From assembly GCA_964613585.1 (NCBI GenBank), contig CAZTHL010000037.1, positions 1 through 37,273 of the forward strand: a stretch of 37,273 nucleotides of DNA. The letters are read 5' to 3'. Made by a program: the position numbers and the translations under genes. Source of the DNA: CAZTHL01 sp964613585 (GTDB lineage Bacteria; Pseudomonadota; Alphaproteobacteria; DSM-16000; Inquilinaceae). The notes under the pieces are model-generated. The model was not told the origin of the DNA. It saw only the letters and a program-made list of their open reading frames with translations, and did no database searches. How positions within the stretch are numbered: the first letter of the stretch is position 1; the number at the start of each line of letters is the position of its first letter. Below, piece by piece: positions 34,094-37,273 of the stretch.

Positions 34094-35056
34094 ATGACCG
34101 CCGTGATCGACGCCGACCGCCCCCGCGCCGCCTTCACCCGCCGACACCTGCTCGGCATCGAGCCGCTCGCCCGGGCCGAGATCGACGCCCTGCTCGACGT
34201 CGCCGAGGGCTATGTCGACCTCAACCGCCGGCCGGAGAAGAAGATCAGCCGGCTGCGCGGCCGCACCGTCATCAACCTGTTTTTCGAGACCTCGACGCGC
34301 ACCCGGACCTCGTTCGAGCTGGCCGGCAAGCGGCTCGGCGCCGACACCATCAACATGTCGGTCAACACCAGCTCGATAAAGAAGGGCGAGACGCTGATCG
34401 ACACGGCGATGACGCTGAACGCCATGCGCCCGGACGTGCTGGTCGTGCGCCATCCGCATTCGGGCGCGGTCGACCTGCTCTCCCAGAAGGTCGAGTGCTC
34501 GGTGATCAACGCCGGCGACGGCAGCCACGAGCATCCGACCCAGGCGCTGCTCGACGCGCTCACGATCCGCCGCCGGGTCGGCCGGCTCGATCAGCTGATC
34601 GTGGTCATCTGCGGCGACGTCCTACACAGCCGGGTGGCCCGTTCGAACATCCACCTGCTCAACATCATGGGCGCGCGGGTCCGGGTGGTCGCCCCGCCGA
34701 CCCTGCTGCCGGCCGAGGTCGACCGGCTCGGCGTCGAGGTGCACCACGACATGCGCCGCGGGCTCGAGGACGCCGACGTGGTGATGATGCTGCGCCTGCA
34801 GGCCGAGCGCATGCACGGCGCCTTCGTGCCCTCGACCCGCGAGTACTTCCGCTTCTTCGGCCTGGACTACGCCAAGCTCGCCGCGGCCAAGCCGGATGCC
34901 CTCATCATGCATCCCGTCCCGATGAACCGCGGCACCGAGATCGACTCGATCGTCGCCGACGACATCAGCCGCAGCGTCATCCTCGACCAGGTGGAGCTGG
35001 GCGTGGCGGTGCGCATGGCCTGCCTCGACCTGCTGACCGCCGCCGGCACGGCCTGA
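34094..35056 (+). CDS. pyrB: Aspartate carbamoyltransferase catalytic subunit
   Basis: Catalyses carbamoyl phosphate plus aspartate to N-carbamoylaspartate in pyrimidine synthesis. The 320 residues begin MTAVIDADRPRAAFTRRHLL. The carbamoyl-phosphate motif is FFETSTRTRTSFELAGKRLG, followed by SSIKKGETLIDT, VVRHPHSGAV, DGSHEHPTQALLDALTI, and the aspartate-side MHPVPMNRGTEIDS. All active-site segments look intact. I chose ATG 34094 because the upstream extension is repeat-coded. It lies 17 nt before pyrC', the arrangement of class A ATCases that bind an inactive dihydroorotase. Confidence 0.95.
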   Translation: MTAVIDADRPRAAFTRRHLLGIEPLARAEIDALLDVAEGYVDLNRRPEKKISRLRGRTVINLFFETSTRTRTSFELAGKRLGADTINMSVNTSSIKKGETLIDTAMTLNAMRPDVLVVRHPHSGAVDLLSQKVECSVINAGDGSHEHPTQALLDALTIRRRVGRLDQLIVVICGDVLHSRVARSNIHLLNIMGARVRVVAPPTLLPAEVDRLGVEVHHDMRRGLEDADVVMMLRLQAERMHGAFVPSTREYFRFFGLDYAKLAAAKPDALIMHPVPMNRGTEIDSIVADDISRSVILDQVELGVAVRMACLDLLTAAGTA

Positions 35057-35073
35057 CCGGGGCCCGATCCGCC

Positions 35074-36372
35074 ATGCCCGGCCCGCGCACGGCCCTTGTC
35101 AACGCCCGCCTGCTCGACCCGGCGACCGGGCTCGACGCGCCCGGCGCGCTGCTGATCGAGGGCGCGACCATCGCCGATCTCGGCCCGGAGCTGTTCCAGG
35201 ACGGCCGGCCGGCCGATGCCGCGGTGGTCGACTGCCGCGGGCTGGCGCTTGCCCCCGGCCTGGTCGACATGCGGGTGCGCATCGGCGAGCCGGGGGCGGA
35301 GCACAAGGAGACGATCGCCTCGGCGAGCGACGCCGCGGCGGCGGGCGGGGTCACCTCCATGGCCTGCCTGCCGGACACGGTGCCGCCGATCGACACCGTG
35401 GCCGGGCTCGAGTTCATCGCCCGCCGGGCGCGCGAGGTGAAGAAGGTGAAGATCTTCGCCCATGCCTGCCTGACCCGCGGCGCCGAGGGCCGCGACCTGG
35501 CCGAGCTCGGCCTGCTCGCCGAGGCCGGCGCCGTCGCCTTCACCGACGGCCGGCGGGCCGTCGCCGACACCCGGGTGATGCATCGCGCGCTCAGCTACGC
35601 CAGCGGATTCGGCCTGCTCGTCGTGCAGCACCCGGAGGAGCCGCGTCTGGCCGAGGACGGCGACATGAACGCCGGCGAGATCTGCACCCGGCTCGGCCTC
35701 GCCGGGATCCCGCCCGAGGCCGAGGTGATGATGATCGAGCGCGACCTGCGGCTGGTCGGCATGACCGGGGCGCGCTACCATGCCGGTCATGTCTCGACGG
35801 CCGAGGCGATCGAGGCGATCCGCCGGGCCAAGGCGCGCGGCCTGCCGGTGAGTTGCGACACCGCCCCGCCCTATTTCAGCCTGACCGAGGTCGATGTCGG
35901 CTCCTACCGAAGCTTCGCCCGGCTGTCGCCGCCGCTCCGCCGCTGGCTTGACCGCGAGGCGGTGATGGAGGGCATCGCCGACGGCACCATCGACGCCATC
36001 GCCAGCGACCACGACCCGCAGGACCAGGACAGCAAGCGGCTGCCCTTCGCCCAGGCGGCGCCCGGCATGATCGGCGTGGAGACGCTGCTGCCGCTGGCGC
36101 TCGAGCTCTACCACAAGGGCCGGCTCGGCCTGCTCGAGCTGTTGCGCCGGCTGACCGTGCGCCCGGCCGAGCTGCTGGGGCTCGAGGTCGGCCGCCTCGC
36201 CCCCGGCCGTCCGGCCGACCTGCTGCTGTTCGACCCGGACGTGCCGTGGCGGATCGACCTCGACCGGCTGCGCAGCAAGTCGAAAAACTCGCTGTTCGAC
36301 GGCCGCCCGGTCATGGGCCGCGCCGAGCGCACCCTGGTCGACGGCCGGGTGGTGTTCGACCGCGCAGCCTGA
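35074..36372 (+). CDS. pyrC: Dihydroorotase-like protein without the HxH zinc motif (PyrC')
   Basis: A 432-residue amidohydrolase of the type I dihydroorotase family. Where active enzymes have DxHVHLREPG, this has DMRVRIGEPGAEHKE, so both histidines are arginine. Other segments remain: GGVTSMACLPDTVPPID, FTDGRRAV, YHAGHVSTAEAIEAIRRAKARG, SCDTAPPYFSL, and IASDHDPQDQDSKRLPFAQA. In Pseudomonas a similar inactive PyrC' is needed as scaffold for PyrB. The same role is likely here, with the active dihydroorotase elsewhere. It starts 17 nt after pyrB. The symbol is used in the sense of pyrC'. Confidence 0.9.
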   Translation: MPGPRTALVNARLLDPATGLDAPGALLIEGATIADLGPELFQDGRPADAAVVDCRGLALAPGLVDMRVRIGEPGAEHKETIASASDAAAAGGVTSMACLPDTVPPIDTVAGLEFIARRAREVKKVKIFAHACLTRGAEGRDLAELGLLAEAGAVAFTDGRRAVADTRVMHRALSYASGFGLLVVQHPEEPRLAEDGDMNAGEICTRLGLAGIPPEAEVMMIERDLRLVGMTGARYHAGHVSTAEAIEAIRRAKARGLPVSCDTAPPYFSLTEVDVGSYRSFARLSPPLRRWLDREAVMEGIADGTIDAIASDHDPQDQDSKRLPFAQAAPGMIGVETLLPLALELYHKGRLGLLELLRRLTVRPAELLGLEVGRLAPGRPADLLLFDPDVPWRIDLDRLRSKSKNSLFDGRPVMGRAERTLVDGRVVFDRAA

Positions 36373-36400
36373 CCAGCGGGGCCGGCGGGCGGGTGCGGCC

Positions 36401-36489
36401 GCGCGGCGAAAAGCGGCGCGGCGAAGGGCGGCGCGGCGAAGGGCGGCGCGGCAGGGAGCGGAGAGGCGGAGGGCGGAGAGGCGAGCGGC
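36401..36489 (+). repeat. 15-bp purine-rich array ending at the plsY start
   Basis: Six degenerate units of GCGCGGCGAAGGGCG type follow one another (36401, 36416, 36431, 36446, 36461, 36476). The last two, with GGAG and GAGAGG, fall where the plsY ribosome site should be. The array ends at the ATG at 36490. Confidence 0.85.
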
Positions 36490-37137
36490 ATGCCGGACCC
36501 GATCAGCTGGGCCTTCGCCTGGCCCTACTTCCTGGCGGCCTTCGCGGGCGGCTACCTGCTGGGCTCGATCCCGTTCGGCCTGGTGCTGACCCGCCTTGCC
36601 GGCCACGGTGACATCCGGGCGATCGGCTCCGGCAACATCGGCGCCACCAACGTGCTGCGCACCGGCAACAAGCCGCTGGCACTGGCGGTGCTGCTGCTGG
36701 ACGGCGGCAAGGGCGCGGTAGCGGTGCTCGTCGCCGGCGCCTTCGGGCCCGACATCCAGGTGACGGCGGCGGCCGGCGCGCTCATCGGCCATTTGTTCCC
36801 GGTCTGGCTCGGCTTCCGCGGCGGCAAGGGGGTGGCGACCACCCTCGGCCTGCTGCTGGCGCTGGCCCCCGCGGTGGGCGTTCTGGCCTGCCTGACCTGG
36901 CTCGGGGTGGCCCGGGTGTCCCGCTTCTCCTCGCTGGCGGCGCTCGTCGCGGTCACCCTGACCCCGGTCTACGCCGCCCTGCTGAGCGAGGTCAGCGTCG
37001 GCGGCTGGTACCTGAGCACGCCCCAGAAGGCGGAGCTGACCCTGCTGATCGCCGTGGTGGTGATCCTCAAGCATCACGCCAACATCCGCCGCCTGCTCCG
37101 GGGCCAGGAGCCGCGGATCGGCGACCGGCGCGGGTGA
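36490..37137 (+). CDS. plsY: Acyl phosphate:glycerol-3-phosphate acyltransferase
   Basis: Integral membrane enzyme that acylates glycerol-3-phosphate from acyl phosphate, the first step of phospholipid synthesis. The 215 residues have about five membrane segments. The three conserved loops are visible: GSGNIGATNVLRTGNK, GHLFPVWLGFRGGKGVAT (with GGKG) and the C-terminal ILKHHANIRRLLRGQEPRIG. The N-terminal helix is LAAFAGGYLLGSIPFGLVLTR. The start sits right after the 15-bp array. Length and motifs are normal. Confidence 0.95.
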   Translation: MPDPISWAFAWPYFLAAFAGGYLLGSIPFGLVLTRLAGHGDIRAIGSGNIGATNVLRTGNKPLALAVLLLDGGKGAVAVLVAGAFGPDIQVTAAAGALIGHLFPVWLGFRGGKGVATTLGLLLALAPAVGVLACLTWLGVARVSRFSSLAALVAVTLTPVYAALLSEVSVGGWYLSTPQKAELTLLIAVVVILKHHANIRRLLRGQEPRIGDRRG

Positions 37138-37273
37138 CGCCGGCGCGCCCGGGCGGCGGCAGGGCTGGCTGTCGGCAAGGCGGCGCGACAAGGCCGCGAG
37201 GTAGCGAAAGGTAGGCTTTCGTCCATCGGGGCCCGGCCGGCCCGGGGTGCCCGCCGACGCCGATCGCGCGTGA
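37138..37273. other. Tail after plsY, nothing recognised
   Basis: The final 136 nt hold no gene start that I can support. In many alphaproteobacteria dprA follows plsY; its N-terminus is not visible here. Confidence 0.5.

Noticed and set aside
34867..37191. A 774-codon open frame on the minus strand across pyrB, pyrC' and plsY
   Set aside because: It is antisense to three well-conserved genes, has low-complexity His/Arg/Gln-rich content and matches no family. Long antisense frames are expected at this GC content.
37138..37273. Start of dprA after plsY
   Set aside because: No start with DprA-like residues is readable in the remaining bases.

Overview
The window is a high-GC chromosomal segment from an alphaproteobacterium, probably of the Rhodospirillales type. 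This rests on the RpoB, L1, L10 and L12 sequences, the secE-nusG-rplKAJL-rpoB order, the exopolysaccharide genes of the PEP-CTERM/exosortase-A kind, and the pyrB-pyrC'-plsY block. It is a draft scaffold: a 100-N run at 5528-5627 marks a gap of unknown length. Family names come from reading motifs; no search was run.

Layout. (1) 1-5282, minus strand: tRNA-Trp, secE, nusG, rplK, rplA, rplJ, rplL and the 5' part of rpoB. L10 has one extra C-terminal L12-binding-like repeat. (2) 5283-7241: a disturbed region holding the gap, two tandem repeat arrays, decayed remnants of an SPW-type protein and a short-chain dehydrogenase, an intact SpoIIAA/STAS-like gene, then tRNA-Gly and tRNA-Tyr. In E. coli the comparable place (tyrU-glyT-thrT-tufB, then secE) holds tufB; no tuf is visible here. 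(3) 7376-11148: rlmB, an SDR, a GT2 glycosyltransferase, a METTL7-like methyltransferase and tRNA-Thr. (4) 11497-13330: a ribbon-helix-helix gene and, on the plus strand, a tRNA-Gly-like gene with a non-decoding anticodon loop, followed after 10 nt by a GNAT_6 (FemAB/BioF2-like) transferase. (5) 13513-23235: wecB, a membrane-anchored coiled-coil protein, and the PEP-CTERM module prsT, prsR, prsK and an EpsB-type sugar transferase. (6) 23835-32819: a small Tat-like leader peptide gene, a PqqD-like protein, an HPr-kinase-like protein, a nucleotidyltransferase-like protein, two GT4-like glycosyltransferases, an unknown protein, a LamG-VanZ protein and two overlapping GT2 genes, the second without its DxD motif. 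(7) 32894-37137: a Tat-exported dienelactone hydrolase, pyrB, a zinc-ligand-less dihydroorotase (pyrC') and plsY.

How the parts fit. Regions 4-6 look like one cell-surface locus. The EpsB-type enzyme would prime a polyprenyl-linked glycan, WecB would supply ManNAc, several glycosyltransferases would extend it, and PrsK/PrsR would regulate it. No exosortase, flippase, polymerase or PEP-CTERM substrate is seen, so the locus must continue elsewhere or be split.

Two parts look least described. One is the tRNA-Gly-like gene paired with the GNAT_6/Fem-like gene. The tRNA keeps the bacterial GlyRS identity positions (G1-C72, C2-G71, G3-C70, C35, C36, U73) but lacks Y32, U33 and a purine 37, so it may be a dedicated glycyl donor for a tRNA-dependent transferase. 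The other is the peptide/PqqD/HprK/nucleotidyltransferase cassette, which resembles the tailoring part of kinase-bearing lasso peptide clusters without a lasso cyclase in view.
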